A DNA stretch of 64,000 nt, from contig NC_080672.1 of the NCBI RefSeq assembly GCF_030247195.1, positions 375,882,166 through 375,946,165 on the forward strand, given 5' to 3'. Source of the DNA: Topomyia yanbarensis (Eukaryota; Arthropoda; Insecta; Diptera; Culicidae). The translations under genes and the position numbers were made by a program. The stretch's first letter is position 1. Every line of letters begins with the position of its first letter. A model generated the notes under the pieces. The model was not told the DNA's origin. It did not search any database and saw only the letters and a program-made list of their open reading frames with translations. This document shows positions 20,500 to 31,219 of this stretch, one piece after another.

Positions 20500-21260
20500 T
20501 CTAGACAAGCGTAAATGACTTATGCTGTCGGAACCGTGACTCCCCGGAATCGCAAGACTGACCTCGGCACCTAACCGACCAGCATCGAGATAACGATTTC
20601 GAGAGGAATTTCAACGTCGGGATATTTCTCCGTCGGAGTAGACTAGGCCCACCGCCGGGGACTAGTTCGAGTAGATCGGGAAGTAGCTCCGGCAGATGCT
20701 CGTCGGGGCGCCTGTCAACTGAAAGGCACCCTCCACACAGAATCGCAGGACCGACCTCGACATCTGCCTGGGTAGCATCGGTTTCGGAAGATCTTCCACT
20801 GAAGGGGAACTCTTCATCGGAATAGGAAAGATCCACCGTCGGAGACTATTCCGAGTAGTCCGTAGCGAATCGCCAGCTTGAATCATCGGGGCACCAGTGA
20901 ACCGGACGAAATCCTCCACCAGGAGGATCCTTGGACTGATCTCGGCATTCTGCCGGACTGCATCTAAGGAAAAATAACGCGTCCGTCAACGGTTGCGGGA
21001 GACATTCTTTCGTCGGGGAACTCTCCGCCGAGGTAGGCTAACTCCACCGTCGGGGACTACGCCGAGTAGCACCGAACGCGACAAACTACCAGGGTCGTCG
21101 AGGCACCAGTGAACCGGAAGGCACCCTCCAACCGGAAAACTGGTCAACGTAGAGAGGAGGGCATGTAGAATACCATGCCGTGCAGGACTGATATGGCGGT
21201 TACGAGACAAGCGAAATCTAGCACGACCAGCTAGACCTGGAATCAAGTGGTATGCATTAG
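20500..21260. repeat. GC-rich tandem array, about four degenerate units of 180-210 bp
   Basis: The landmark ACCGYCGGRGACTA occurs near 20650, 20832 and 21043, and a second landmark (CACCCTCCA or CCCCGGAATCG followed by CTGACCTCGG-like sequence) recurs near 20545, 20728, 20913 and 21125. Other shared words are GGCACCAGTGAACCGG and CGTCGGGGAACTC. The block is far richer in G+C than its surroundings. Frames through it are shadows. Source unknown; it may be the untranslated part of an LTR element. Confidence 0.7.
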
Positions 21261-21469
21261 CACGCCTCCCCCTGAAGTAGTCATTTCAAATGAAATCCGG
21301 GGGATCAGGCAAATGTCGGACTTCTTGGTAGAGTCTAAACTCTAACTAAAGGAATAGGGTTCAGAGTTATCTTCTCTGTTCAGAGTCCCTTACTCTGGCA
21401 CACGATGGACGAAATCGGTAGTATGGTCTAACTACTGAACGTGTGCCGGGTCGGCGTAAAAGATTTATC

Positions 21470-21620
21470 ACCAAGTAAAAAAATACACGCTCAGAGACTT
21501 TTTTCCGATCTCGCCGAACTGAGTCGAATGGTATAAGAGATTCGGCTCTGCGGGCCTCGGTTAAAAAGTCGAAATTCCGACCGATTGCATAAGTTTTATT
21601 ATGAGAAAGGTAAAAAGGTA
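21470..21620 (+). repeat. 3' end of the dispersed CTCGGCC repeat family
   Basis: Carries the family's end block: GATCTCGCCGAACTGAGTCG, GATTCGGCTCTGCGGGCCTC, GATTGCATAAG, ending TATGAGAAAGGTAAAAA. The same block ends the copies at 25.3, 26.5, 47.6-48.2 and 62.5 kb. Confidence 0.75.
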
Positions 21621-22079
21621 TTCAGTCATTTTCTGTTTTTATTTTCACTGCATCAAGAATACTTCTCATATCCTTAACCCAAAGACTAGTAATTTATAAT
21701 CTAAAATAAAAATATGAACATTTTATGTCTTTTTTTTTAAGGATGTGCATTCACGAGGATCTGTCTTTCGATAAAAGTCGCTTCAGGTGATGCCCTAAAA
21801 ATTAAAAGGAATTAAAAAGAATCGCATAACTTTGAAAATCCGCATAAAAAAACCGCATAAGATTGAAAATCCGCATAATAAACCGCATAGCTTTGAAAAT
21901 CCGCATAAAAAGCCGCATAAGATTGAAAAACCGCATAAAAACCGCATAACATTAAAAATCCTCATAAAATACCGCATAACTTTGAAAATCCGCATAAAAA
22001 GTCACATAAAAACCGCACAAAAAAGACTTCAGTGTACAGGAAATTTTTAAATGCTCAATAAAATCTATTCTGACGTAAT

Positions 22080-22985
22080 ACACGGAAAAATGGCCTTTCA
22101 TAAATTTATGAAAAAGTCGCGATATCGTGAGCTGAATGATTTACGAAAATCGTGACTAACTTTCAGAAATTATGAATAATAAAACTCGTATTCATGAAAC
22201 TATTTGTGTTACCAGAAAACTAGTTAGCGCCAAATATATATATAGCGTTTCATTCGAATATTTGGTAGGGTTACTGTGGTTGTTCCCTGGACATGTCTGG
22301 GTTTAGTTATGATTCCTGTTCATACGATGGTTCGTATAAACAATCAACTAAAAGAGCCGTCAGTCAATCAACTAAAAGAGTCGTCAACAATGTTCACGAT
22401 ATCAGGAGCTTAGTCATGATTTTCGTAATTTCTCATCACGTTACTATGATACTTTATTCATGACTTTACTATCGGATTTTCGTGGCAGAGTAGAGTGGAT
22501 TATGTTCATGCATTCAGGATCCTAGTCATGATTTTGGTAATTTCTATTCACGTATCTGGATCTTAATCACGATTTTCGTAATTTATATGAACGTTAGTGT
22601 TTCATGTTTTCATGGGTTTGGATAGATTTTCAGCTGTTTAACACGTAAACTTTTAAAGATTTTGAAGTCAGTGTAAATGATTGCAAGAAGAATTTCAAAC
22701 TGATAATTTCGAGTGAACAGTTTGTTGTAGAAGTTTAATTACACTACTGCTTGAACCAGCGTTAACAAACATTTTTTCCCAAAAACCGTGAAATGACGGT
22801 TCTAAATGTGATTTCAGAGTGAAAGAGGTCATTCATAAATTTAATAACGCTTTTAGGAGAGAGGGGGTACGACAAATTATAATATGTTGTGACATATGGG
22901 GGAGGGGAAGTAAGCTAGAATGTTACGTAACATGATTTTACTGAACAAAAAAAATCAAAAGAATTTGTTACGTAATAGGGAAGAG
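22080..22985. repeat. AT-rich dispersed repeat with TCATGAATT/TTCGTAATT motifs
   Basis: Loose repeats of sentences such as TCATGATTTTCGTAATTTCT and GTGACTAACTTTCAG resemble the stretch at 27060-27890 and the one near 14540. A further segment (22855-22990) has the GTTACGTAACAT/GTTACGTAATAGGG pattern and G-runs seen in the element at 26735-27025. Ends were not determined. Confidence 0.45.
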
Positions 22986-22989
22986 GAGG

Positions 22990-23500
22990 GGGTTGGTAAA
23001 TGGCAATTGGTAATATAAACCCGGTGGTTCGCCACAGTGGTCCTTAGCCTGTTGTCCAGTAAATCCTATCCCTACCTCCACGCGGTGCCAGCTGGGGTAT
23101 GAGTAACCATAGGAAAGATCGGGTAACCAACCCCGGTGGGACCATGGTCGTATGCTAACAGGGATTGAGGGCTCCTCTTTTCGGAGGGTGAGTCCATCCG
23201 AGCGTCTATTCCCTATGTTAGGGGCGGCTGATGTTTCGTCCTCGTGCCAGCGTGGGACTCTAAATAGAGCTGACATGATGGTCCTCCGGCGAAACAGGGG
23301 GTTGGGGAAGGCCCAACAAGCCGCCCTGGAAAACTAACCGTTATGAACAATGCAGACGAAAATACGAATCGGAACAATCGGCAAAAACCTACGCGATGAA
23401 ATAAGGACTACGATTGGAAACTCGGAACATGGAACTGCAGGTCGCTCTGCTTTCCAGCTTTCGACAGGATAATCTACGACGACGACCTTGGACACATATT
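22990..23500 (+). pseudogene. 5' end of a non-LTR retrotransposon (untranslated region and start of endonuclease)
   Basis: GC-richer sequence with a 5'-UTR-like run (CCTACCTCCACGCGGTGCCA, GGTGAGTCCATCCGAGCG) followed by a frame reading DYDWKLGTWNCRSL, the hallmark start of RTE-clade endonucleases (LxIGTWNVRSL), with a frame break. It ends after about 25 codons, so the copy is truncated. Assignment to the JAM1-like group is inference. Confidence 0.6.
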
Positions 23501-24396
23501 GTTATAGTCAGGTAAATTTAACATGTAGCCCTGCATCGACCATCTGTTGGTAATCGGCAGAATGTATCATACTGACTAGCGCCGCTGTTGGAAAGGCACT
23601 TACGTCACCTGGCGAATAATAGTGAAATCGACAAACGGTGGTGAAGTTGTTTAAGGTGTTACACCACTGTAGATATAAAAAAATGAGATTTTCATTTATT
23701 TGTCTAAAATGTGCTGTAGGGTATTAAAAATGATATCCCAAAACATAGAAGGCGAAAAAAATACATAAATGTTCAAATTATAAATTCTGCAGCACCGCCT
23801 CTTATGTATACCCCGAGTATACTGAAAACTTCAACCGCGTTTTTTTTTCGAAATCACTTTTTATGAGCTGGCCGGAAATGTGGCTTGAGAAATGATTTTT
23901 GATCGCATTAAAATTTTCACAGTATATTCGAAATTGATTTCTCCAGCGACGTACGTGGGATTTTATTTTTTATTGGTTTTTTATTACCAATTTTGTGTCG
24001 ATTTTTATGACATTTTCGGCATTTTTGCACTCAAAAGTATGCCATTTCCCGAAAAATCAAAATATCGAATATGTTATTGTCCAAAAAAAAATCAGAAAAC
24101 TTAAGCTTTTGGCTCTAAGTTTAAAATTACGGTAGATAGTTTTCCGGCCGTGTATCCCTTCCAAAAAACTCGCATGGGGTAAAATGCTGTACAGCCGCCA
24201 TCTTGTGGTGAAAATACTCGAAAAGAGTATGTTTTGTGATTCATTACTTATATTATAAGTCCCATTTTACAAGATCTTCATTCATCTCTTTATTGCGTCA
24301 AGAAAAAATCCCCCGATATATGCTGCAAGTAAAAAGCGCGTTTCGCTATGCGAGTCATGAACGCCGTTAATGCAGCTAGAATAAAATTTAAAAAAC
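23501..24396. other. Intron sequence, no gene recognised
   Basis: AT-rich, with no recognisable coding region. Parts (for example AAGGTGTTACACCACTGTAG) look transposon-like, but no pair of ends was found. Confidence 0.4.
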
Positions 24397-26592
24397 CTGT
24401 TTTAATCCACCTAGAGGTGCAATTGTGCCTTTCTCATTTCTCCAAACTATGATTTGATAGCTGGTTCGTACAATATAACTTTATGGAAATGTCTTTCATT
24501 CTTATTACACTTGGTAAGTATATATAAGAGCACCTTTTTGCATTCATCGCGGTATCGGTTTGAATCGGAGTTTTCTATGTGATCGACCTCCACAACCCGT
24601 AACTCCGGTGCTGGAAGTCGGATGGAGATGGAATTTAATATCAGTTTCTGGGGACGCAACACCTTTCATTTGAGACAAAGTTGAGCAAATCTAGCCATTT
24701 TCGAGAAACCAATATAACCGTTATTCTGACTTTGGATGCTTCCGAATCCGTCGATGGTGGCCAGTGTGGCCAAAGAGACTTTGAATGACTGTTGGGGACC
24801 TAGATCTACAAATTCAACAGTTGTGTTTACATTTTGGAAAAAAAATCACCTTTTTACATTCATCGCAGAATTCGTTAGAATCGGGATTTGCTGCGTGATC
24901 GTACGTATCACCCTGTAATTCAGGAACCAGAACTTGGATCCACACAAAATTCAACAGCAGCTGATGGACCTTTCATTTAAAATTAAGTTTGTCAAAATCG
25001 GTTCAGAAAATTCCGAGAAACTGATTTGGAAAAATCAACAAATTTTGTTTTGTAACCATACTCTTCAACTCGTAATTCGGAACAAGATGTCGGTTGAAAA
25101 TGAAATTCAATAGCAACCTATGGGAATATTACATTTCATTTGAATCTTAGTTTGTAAAAATCGGTTCAGCCATCTCCGAGTAACCGATGTGGACATTTTG
25201 TTAACAAATCCGCACATACACACACATACATACACACATACACATACACACATACATACATACACACAGATATTTTGCGATCTCGGCGAACTGAGTCGAA
25301 TATTATATGAGACTCGGCCCTCCGGGCCTCGGTTAGAAAGTCGGTTTTTGGAGCAATTGCATAACCTTTCTATATAAGAAAGGCAAAAGAATAATATTTA
25401 ACTAGCTTAATAAGCATGAGTTCAATGTTATCTTCATGTGATTATAATTTGCAAAGGTTGGTGGAATGCGTTTGAACGTGTAGGGAATGGGGGTTTAGTA
25501 GAGTGGGTGTGGAGGATGCGTCAGAAATCTTTCATCTTATTTCGGTATACGGGGTGGATGAAGGAAATCTGGGCGTGAGGGTGATCCAAGAAGAGGGGAG
25601 TGATGAAGGAGGCAGGTGTATGGGCAAGGCGGGGAGGGGGGGGGAGAAGGGGCGGCTACGCAATACTCAACTGCATATTTTGCCTTCCATTTGAGACTTG
25701 GTTTGAGAAAATCGGTTCAGTCATCACCGATGAACCGATGTGACTTTAATTGTGGAATATGCCCGGAATTCCGGACTTCCGGAATCGTCGATAGTGGACA
25801 ATATATTCAAAGAATGTTTGATTGGCAAGCAGTTATCTAGATCTACGATTAGAAGTAATTTGGTGACCATTTCAATAGTTTTTAGCCTCTGAGGTATTAC
25901 GATTGTACCGATTTATATGGGAAATTCCAGTGTATCCTTACTAACACCCCTGTAACTCCGGAAGCAAGAGTCAGAACCGAATGAAATTCAGCAGCAGTCA
26001 ATGGCATTGCTGTATCTTTCATTTGAAATTAAGTTCGTAAAAATCGGTAGAGAATTCGTTGTGGAATGGGTGTGATATTAGCTTAGGAACTTGGCGGGTT
26101 CCCCGAGGGCGTCATGAACCGTCATAGGTGGCCAATGTGGTCAAAGCTGCTTTGATTGATCATTAGTGATCCAGACCCGCAAACTAAAGTAATGTTACAT
26201 CAATTTTAATATGTTTTACATCATTTGAACATTATGGTGGTACCAGTTTATATGGGAATTTGCTGTGTGACCGCACTCTTCAACCCGTAACTCCGGAACC
26301 GGAAGTCGGATCAACTAAAAATTCAATAGCAGCTTATGGGAGCGTTATACCTTTCAGATGAAACTAAGTTTGCGAAAATCGGTTCAGCCATCTCTGAGAA
26401 AATTGTGTGAGTTTAAATGACACACACACATACACACCCACATACACACACACATACATACACACACACAGACATTTGCCGATCTCGACGAACTGAATCG
26501 AATGGTGTATGATACACGGCCCTCCGGGCCTCGGTTAAAAATTCGATTTTTACAGTGATTGCATAGCCTTTCTTTATATGAGAAAGGCAAAA
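24397..26592 (+). repeat. Dispersed CTCGGCC repeat family, two adjoining copies
   Basis: Copy 1 (24397-25388) begins CTGTTTTAATCCACCTAGAG and GTGCCTTTCTCATTTCTCC, and ends in a CACACATACA run, GATCTCGGCGAACTGAGTCG, ACTCGGCCCTCCGGGCCTCG and TATAAGAAAGGCAAAA. Copy 2 (from about 25682 to 26592) repeats the same interior (TCATTTGAA...AAAATCGGTTCAG; GTAACTCCGGAACCGGAAGT) and ends in the same block. Between them is a G-rich spacer (25450-25650). The internal unit carrying CGGAACC/ACTCCGG plus TTTCATTTGAA recurs several times per copy. TGCCTTTCTCAT and ATGAGAAAGGCA at the two ends are short inverted repeats. No coding capacity. Confidence 0.75.
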
Positions 26593-26655
26593 CCCGTATT
26601 CCAAATTGTGGATAAAAAACTCGTCACTATTATGCTATCTTATGACACATAATTA

Positions 26656-27456
26656 TCCCAAGTAACAATTGAAGTTTTATAGCACGCTACAAGTGCAATA
26701 TAAGTTTTATGAGTGGCTATAAAACTAGCATAAAGGGATCATCCATAAATGACGTAGCATTATATGGGGGAGGGGGAGTTTTGTATTTTGTGATGATGTA
26801 CGACGACAGGGGGGTAGGAGGTCATGTCATGCTACGTAGCTTTTTAAAGGGGAATAGAATAGATTTTTTTAAAAAATGTACGTGGACAAGGGGGGGGGGC
26901 AGAGTTACCGTCAAGCTACGTAATTGCCAGGGGGGGTATTTAGAGGTTTGTGACGAAATGCTACGATGGGGGAGGGGGGTGTTAAAAATCACTCAAAAAA
27001 TGCTACGTCATTTAAGGATCATCCCAAAACCTCAATTGTTAATAGGGATATGCTATTTCATGAAAAAGTTCATGGAAAAAAAAGAATCACCAATAATATT
27101 CTACGTTTTGGGAAAAAGTTGAAATGACCATAAAGTTGAAAATTTCATGACCTGAAATTGGAAATGATTGATGATATCTTCTAAATATCACGAGCACGCA
27201 AGTTAGATCGTGAATCATGAATCAGTTCACGAATCTTTGAATAGTAATTAATGATTTTGTGAACAATTTTGTGAGCACGAATGATCAATCGTGACTAGGA
27301 ATCATGAACTAGTTGACGAATATATGAATAATATGTTATGAAATTGTGAACTATTTCCCGGGGACGCATCCCTGGTAACGATTGAGGTTTAATAGCCACT
27401 CATAAAATTTAGATTGCACTTGTAGCATGCTCTAAAACTTTCATTGTTACTTGGGA
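26656..27456. mobile_element. TIR element with ~80-bp inverted repeats, opened by a nested element
   Basis: The left end TCCCAAGTAACAATTGAAGT at 26656, with about 80 following bases (CACGCTACAAGTGCAAT, TTTATGAGTGGCTATAAAAC), is inverted at 27375-27456 (ending GTTACTTGGGA). No transposase. Inside is a second element (26735-27025) and AT-rich TCATGAA/TTCACGA repeats like those at 22.1 kb. Confidence 0.75.
26735..27025. mobile_element. Nested miniature element with GGGATCATCC ends
   Basis: The left end GGGATCATCCATAAATGACG and right end TGACGTAGCA-complement reading TACGTCATTTAAGGATCATC are inverted repeats of about 25 bases. The interior has several G-runs of 6-10 bases (TGGGGGAGGGGGAG, AAGGGGGGGGGGC) and TGCTACGTA motifs. 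The 137-codon frame across it is not a gene. Confidence 0.75.
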
Positions 27457-28900
27457 TGGTTAGTCGGGAGTATTTTACTATTATAAATACTACAATTATA
27501 ATCATAAACCAATTCACGCATCCATGAATAATATATCATGATAATATGAACAATCTCACGAGCACGAATGGCCAGTTGTGAATCATATACTTGGAATCAT
27601 GAACCAATCACGAATAGATTATTAATACTTTATGATTAATTTCTTAAGCGTGACTGGTGGATCATGATTAACATGTTAGGAATTATGAAACATTTCACGT
27701 ATCCATGAATATTTTTTATTTTTTTGTGAACTATTCCACGACCCTGGATATTGAATTATGACTGATTTATTCGGAATCATTAATTGGTTCAAGAAAATTG
27801 AAAGAATTCACGAATATTATTCCGAGTTCTGTTTTAATTTTGTAAACTAATTCTCAACCATAAAAACCGGATCATGATCAAGATGTGATAGTTCATGTTC
27901 ACGTCGCAGAACTGAAAGCTTTGGATTTATGATAATGTATACAAATTTGCGAACTAACCCAGGTACAAACATTCGATTTGCTAATGACATTGCTAAAACC
28001 ATGAATAAAATTCACAAAACAAAAACAAATATCTCCACTAACAAAAGCTTTTCTGAAGGGAAATTGAACATAATTACAAAACATATGATTTTTATTCGTA
28101 GTAATGTTTTCGTATCGTATCGTTAAAACACGCCTGCTCCAGAATTCATGGCACTTTATTCCGATGTTGGGAACCATTTTTCAGTGCAGAGACAAAAGTA
28201 AAACGCAATTTTGCATCACCACTTTCCGAAAAACCAGCAGGCAGTCTCAGTAAACTCGATCTTTTTTTTGTCAAACCGTGCAATATAGCGCATCCCACCA
28301 ATATGATTCAGCATTACGGCTGTCTTTATGGAGGATGCAAATCACATTCATTCGAAAAGTCGATCCGTTATAATTCAGAAATATGGTCGAACAAGCGCAA
28401 CAATATATAGAGGACGAACATCCGGAGTGCCTTCTTTTTACCACACCATTTGACCGTGCGTCCACATGCTTCTTATTAGACTGACGAACGATTAATAAAG
28501 CACGAAAATAAAGGCGCAACTATGTGTGCGCAAGAAAAATTTAGAGCAAATTATTCTTACCGGACCGACACATCATTCGACTAGCGGAAGACGAATGAAG
28601 CACACAACATATGCTAGACTTGTAAAACTTTTCAATATTCGATCAGATCTCTTAGGTGCTTCATAATGACGGCTTTGCCTGGGAAAGACCAGGGAGTATT
28701 GGTTTTCCGCGTCGCTTCTAATAGATTTTCTGACAATCATTTCGACGTTGTTCAAGCTTCGAAATTTATTACAAAATAATGAACATTTTTTTAACTAAGC
28801 GCAATGAAATTGGCTACCGTTTCAAAACTCTCCCTCATATTTTGATCCAATATTTTAAAAAGTGCTCCTAACTTGAAAAATGAGTCGTAGTCACGACCAA
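27457..28900. other. Intron sequence with TTCACGA/TCATGAA degenerate repeats, then no feature
   Basis: 27457-27890 is a loose array of phrases such as AATCATGAACCAATCACGAA. From 27890 to about 28900 I see AT-rich sequence with short frames only and no recognisable protein. Confidence 0.45.
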
Positions 28901-29061
28901 AAATTGTTATCTTTTCATAAATTTGTTGCTTTCCGTGCATAACTAGCGAAAAAATAGCTATGCAAAAGCAGTCATTTTCTGCGACATAATTGGCCCAAAC
29001 AGATTGACTAGCGAGTAAGCATATTATTGCGTTGTTAGCACTACCCTATTTCTTGAGCGTT

Positions 29062-29296
29062 TTTTCAAAAAGACATATCTACAATGAGTGACTCTCTTTG
29101 TTTATTTTCTCTTTCGATTTTTACGGCGTCACTATAGCACTTTTCACTTATGTTACAGTACAGATCGAAAGACAGTGGTTTTGACTAGCATATTATGCAG
29201 AGTTGAGGGATAAAAGTTAAAGCGACCGAATTATTAACAGAAGAGAAAATAAACAAAGAGAGTCACTCACTGTAGATATGTCGTTTTGAATAAAAG
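29062..29296. mobile_element. Short hairpin element with ~50-bp inverted arms
   Basis: The left arm (29062-29112, GACATATCTACAATGAGTGA, CTCTCTTTGTTTATTTTCTC) is inverted with few changes at 29242-29296 (GAGAAAATAAACAAAGAGAG, TCACTCACTGTAGATATGTC). The loop is about 130 bases without coding. Consistent with a miniature inverted-repeat transposon; the target duplication is not clear. Confidence 0.75.
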
Positions 29297-29379
29297 GTCT
29301 AGATTTGATGAAAATAAACGGTGGCTCGCATAAATGAAATTGCCTGTTTGAAATTTAATAGTTATGTGTGACGTCCGGC

Positions 29380-29960
29380 GATTTGAAGTTGATCAGCCAA
29401 GAATCGATCCACCGGGCTTCTGCTCACAAGTCGTAAGAGGCGACAGAAGACAGGAGCCTCTAGATCAAGGAATACTTTCTCCGTGCCGAGGACTGAATGG
29501 CTGACAGGTCTAAAATATGCCAGTCGCGCACGTATTGTCATGAGCTTTATTCATGCTGTGATAAACGAATCTCTGACTCCGTGGCCATGATCCAAATATC
29601 CTAATCTCCTAGTTACTGTACAATGAATGGTAACTATGAATTAGAAACCTCGTGCACGAAGTAAAAGCTTCCATAGCTTTGTTTCAAGAACCGTATTTCC
29701 ATAAAGGGAACTTCTATGTTGGAAAGCCACCTAATCCCGTCTTCATAGCTATCAAGAAAATTGCATGACAAATCCACGTGAAATACTTCGTGCATGTATA
29801 CTGACGAATGGTGCTATTGTCGCATGTTTTATATCCGACCTCACAACTCGCAATATTTGCACTGTCACAGTCAATATTGCTCTGCACAAACTTCGCTCAA
29901 TTACTTTGAATTCAATGCGATGACATTCCCTGTTATACTTCAATCCTTTCCAATACATTT
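29380..29960 (+). pseudogene. LOA-like (Lian-type) LINE 5' region and endonuclease remnant
   Basis: A 5' region with GTCGTAAGAGGCGACAGAAG precedes a decayed frame reading ASIALFQEPYFHKGNFYVGK, PPNPVF, a stop, then RACILTNGAIVACFISDL and TTRNICTVTVNI. This fits the start of an APE-type endonuclease (xxLxQEPYxxxGxxxG...PRACI) of LOA/R1-group LINEs. Truncated after about 110 codons, with at least one stop. Clade is inferred from pattern only. Confidence 0.6.
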
Positions 29961-30252
29961 GGGCTACAATTTGCTTTTATTCGAAATAAATAAATACTCT
30001 TTATTCTGAGAAGGCAAGAAGTGAAAAATATATACGCCATCTTATCTCAAAATGCCAAAAACTATTATCGGATGTTTATACTGATACAGATACCACGAAC
30101 AAAATATTTTATATACAATATTTTCATCTCAAAAATCGTGCAAAATTTGTAATTTTAGTTTCAATGATAAAATATCTTTTTTGAAAAAAAAAAACTGTTT
30201 CAAATTCAAATTTATGATCTTCATTATAACATTCAACTTCTCTACTCCACAG

Positions 30253-30378
30253 ATCGTTAAGGATCCATTGTTCGAATTAGGGATCACACTATGTATTGTT
30301 TTAAATACATTGTTTTTAGCATTAGAACATCATGGAATGAATGCGAACGTGCGTGATGCGTTAGATATTGGTAATAGA
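30253..30378 (+). CDS. NaCP60E: Channel exon g: domain II S1
   Basis: 42 codons, phase 0, from acceptor CTCCACAG to donor GTAAGT. Encodes [42 protein letters not shown]: domain II S1 with the conserved FxxFITLCIVxNTxFxALEHH core and the start of the S1-S2 loop. The intron before it is 15.9 kb, the next 62 bases. Confidence 0.93.
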
Positions 30379-30440
30379 GTAAGTTACCTGTGCAGCTTGA
30401 TCATCACAGATTATCCAAATAATTATGCTTTCTCGTCTAG

Positions 30441-30611
30441 GTTTTTACATCGGTTTTTACACTGGAGTGCATATTAAAAGTATTGGCCCTGTCGAAGGAT
30501 TTTTTCCTGTGTGGCTGGAACATATTCGATCTGATTATCGTTTCAGCCAGCTTGCTCGACCTAATCTTCGAGCTGATGGAAGGCCTAACGGTGTTGAGAG
30601 GGTTAAGATTG
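30441..30611 (+). CDS. NaCP60E: Channel exon h: domain II S2, S3 and start of S4
   Basis: 57 codons, phase 0, from acceptor TCGTCTAG to donor GTAAGT. Encodes [20 protein letters not shown] (S2), [20 protein letters not shown] (S3) and [17 protein letters not shown] (S3-S4 and start of the voltage sensor). Two S4 arginines, in LRGLR, are on this exon. Confidence 0.94.
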
Positions 30612-30679
30612 GTAAGTTCTCTCCAGTGTTAGACGACGATCAAAGGAACTATTCTAACCATTTTTTCTAACTCCATCAG

Positions 30680-30873
30680 CTACGGGTACTGAAACTAGCA
30701 CAATCATGGACCACAATGAAGGTTCTGCTCAGTATTATCATATCGACAATAGGTGCTTTAGGTAATCTGACGTTCGTGTTGGTGATTGTTATCTATATTT
30801 TTGCTGTTATCGGGATGCAGTTGTTTTCCAAAGATTACACGCCGGACAAGTTTGCGCCGGATCCGGTGCCAAG
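30680..30873 (+). CDS. NaCP60E: Channel exon i: end of S4, S4-S5 linker, S5 of domain II; GC donor
   Basis: 194 bases from acceptor CTCCATCAG, phase 0 to phase 2. Encodes [63 protein letters not shown]. The only in-phase join to the next exon is CCA AG|A TGG (Pro-Arg-Trp), which needs the donor at 30874 to be GC (AAG|GCAGGT). The GT six bases later (CAG|GTTACG) would frameshift into an early stop. The S4-S5 residue aligned with the para super-kdr Met918 is Ile here. Confidence 0.9.
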
Positions 30874-30926
30874 GCAGGTTACGATACGTTAGAATGGACT
30901 AAAACTAACCCATTTATCAATTCCAG

Positions 30927-31029
30927 ATGGAACTTTAATGATTTCTTCCATTCGTTTATGATGATTTTTCGAATCCTATGCGGAGAATGGATCGAACCAC
31001 TCTGGGACTGCATGCGAGCCGAGGAGGAA
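30927..31029 (+). CDS. NaCP60E: Channel exon j: domain II pore loop
   Basis: 103 bases from acceptor AATTCCAG to donor GTATGT, phase 2 to phase 0. Encodes [34 protein letters not shown]. The CGEW glutamate is the domain II selectivity-filter residue of the family. The preceding intron is only 53 bases. Confidence 0.94.
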
Positions 31030-31090
31030 GTATGTGGGTCGGTCCAGTTAATTTAATTAAACTTTACAATCAATTATTATCCCCCATCAG

Positions 31091-31219
31091 CAAGGAGCCT
31101 CGACGTGTTTTGCGATATTTCTACCGGCACTGGTGATGGGAAACTTCATGGTTCTTAACTTGTTCTTGGCCTTGTTACTCAACAGTTTCAATTCGGAAGA
31201 GTTAAAATCCAAGAAAGAG
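31091..31219 (+). CDS. NaCP60E: Channel exon k: domain II S6
   Basis: 43 codons, phase 0, from acceptor CCCCATCAG to donor GTAAGC. Encodes QGASTCFAIFLPALVMGNFM, VLNLFLALLLNSFNSEELKS, KKE: S6 of domain II and start of the II-III linker. The Phe of GNFMVLNLF aligns with para Leu1014. The next intron is 11.2 kb. Confidence 0.94.

Larger units (their letters stand above)
20266..22036. mobile_element. Related TIR element with CCGCATAAA repeats, split by an insertion
   Basis: The left end TACACTGAAGTTTTTTATGC (20266) and right end GACTTCAGTGTA (to 22036) are inverted repeats matching the element at 19904. CCGCATAAA repeat arrays lie next to each end (20296-20360 and 21820-22025). The 1.4 kb between them is unrelated: a GC-rich tandem array and an end of the dispersed CTCGGCC repeat family. 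The simplest reading is one element opened by later insertions; two separate half-elements is the alternative. Confidence 0.6.

Noticed and set aside
25189..26604. Frames of alternating His/Thr or Cys/Val residues as cysteine-rich peptides
   Set aside because: They translate (CA)n/(CACACATA)n microsatellites inside the dispersed repeat.
26709..27122. 137-codon plus-strand Gly-rich frame
   Set aside because: It lies within a miniature element with G-runs and inverted ends. The glycines come from the G-runs.
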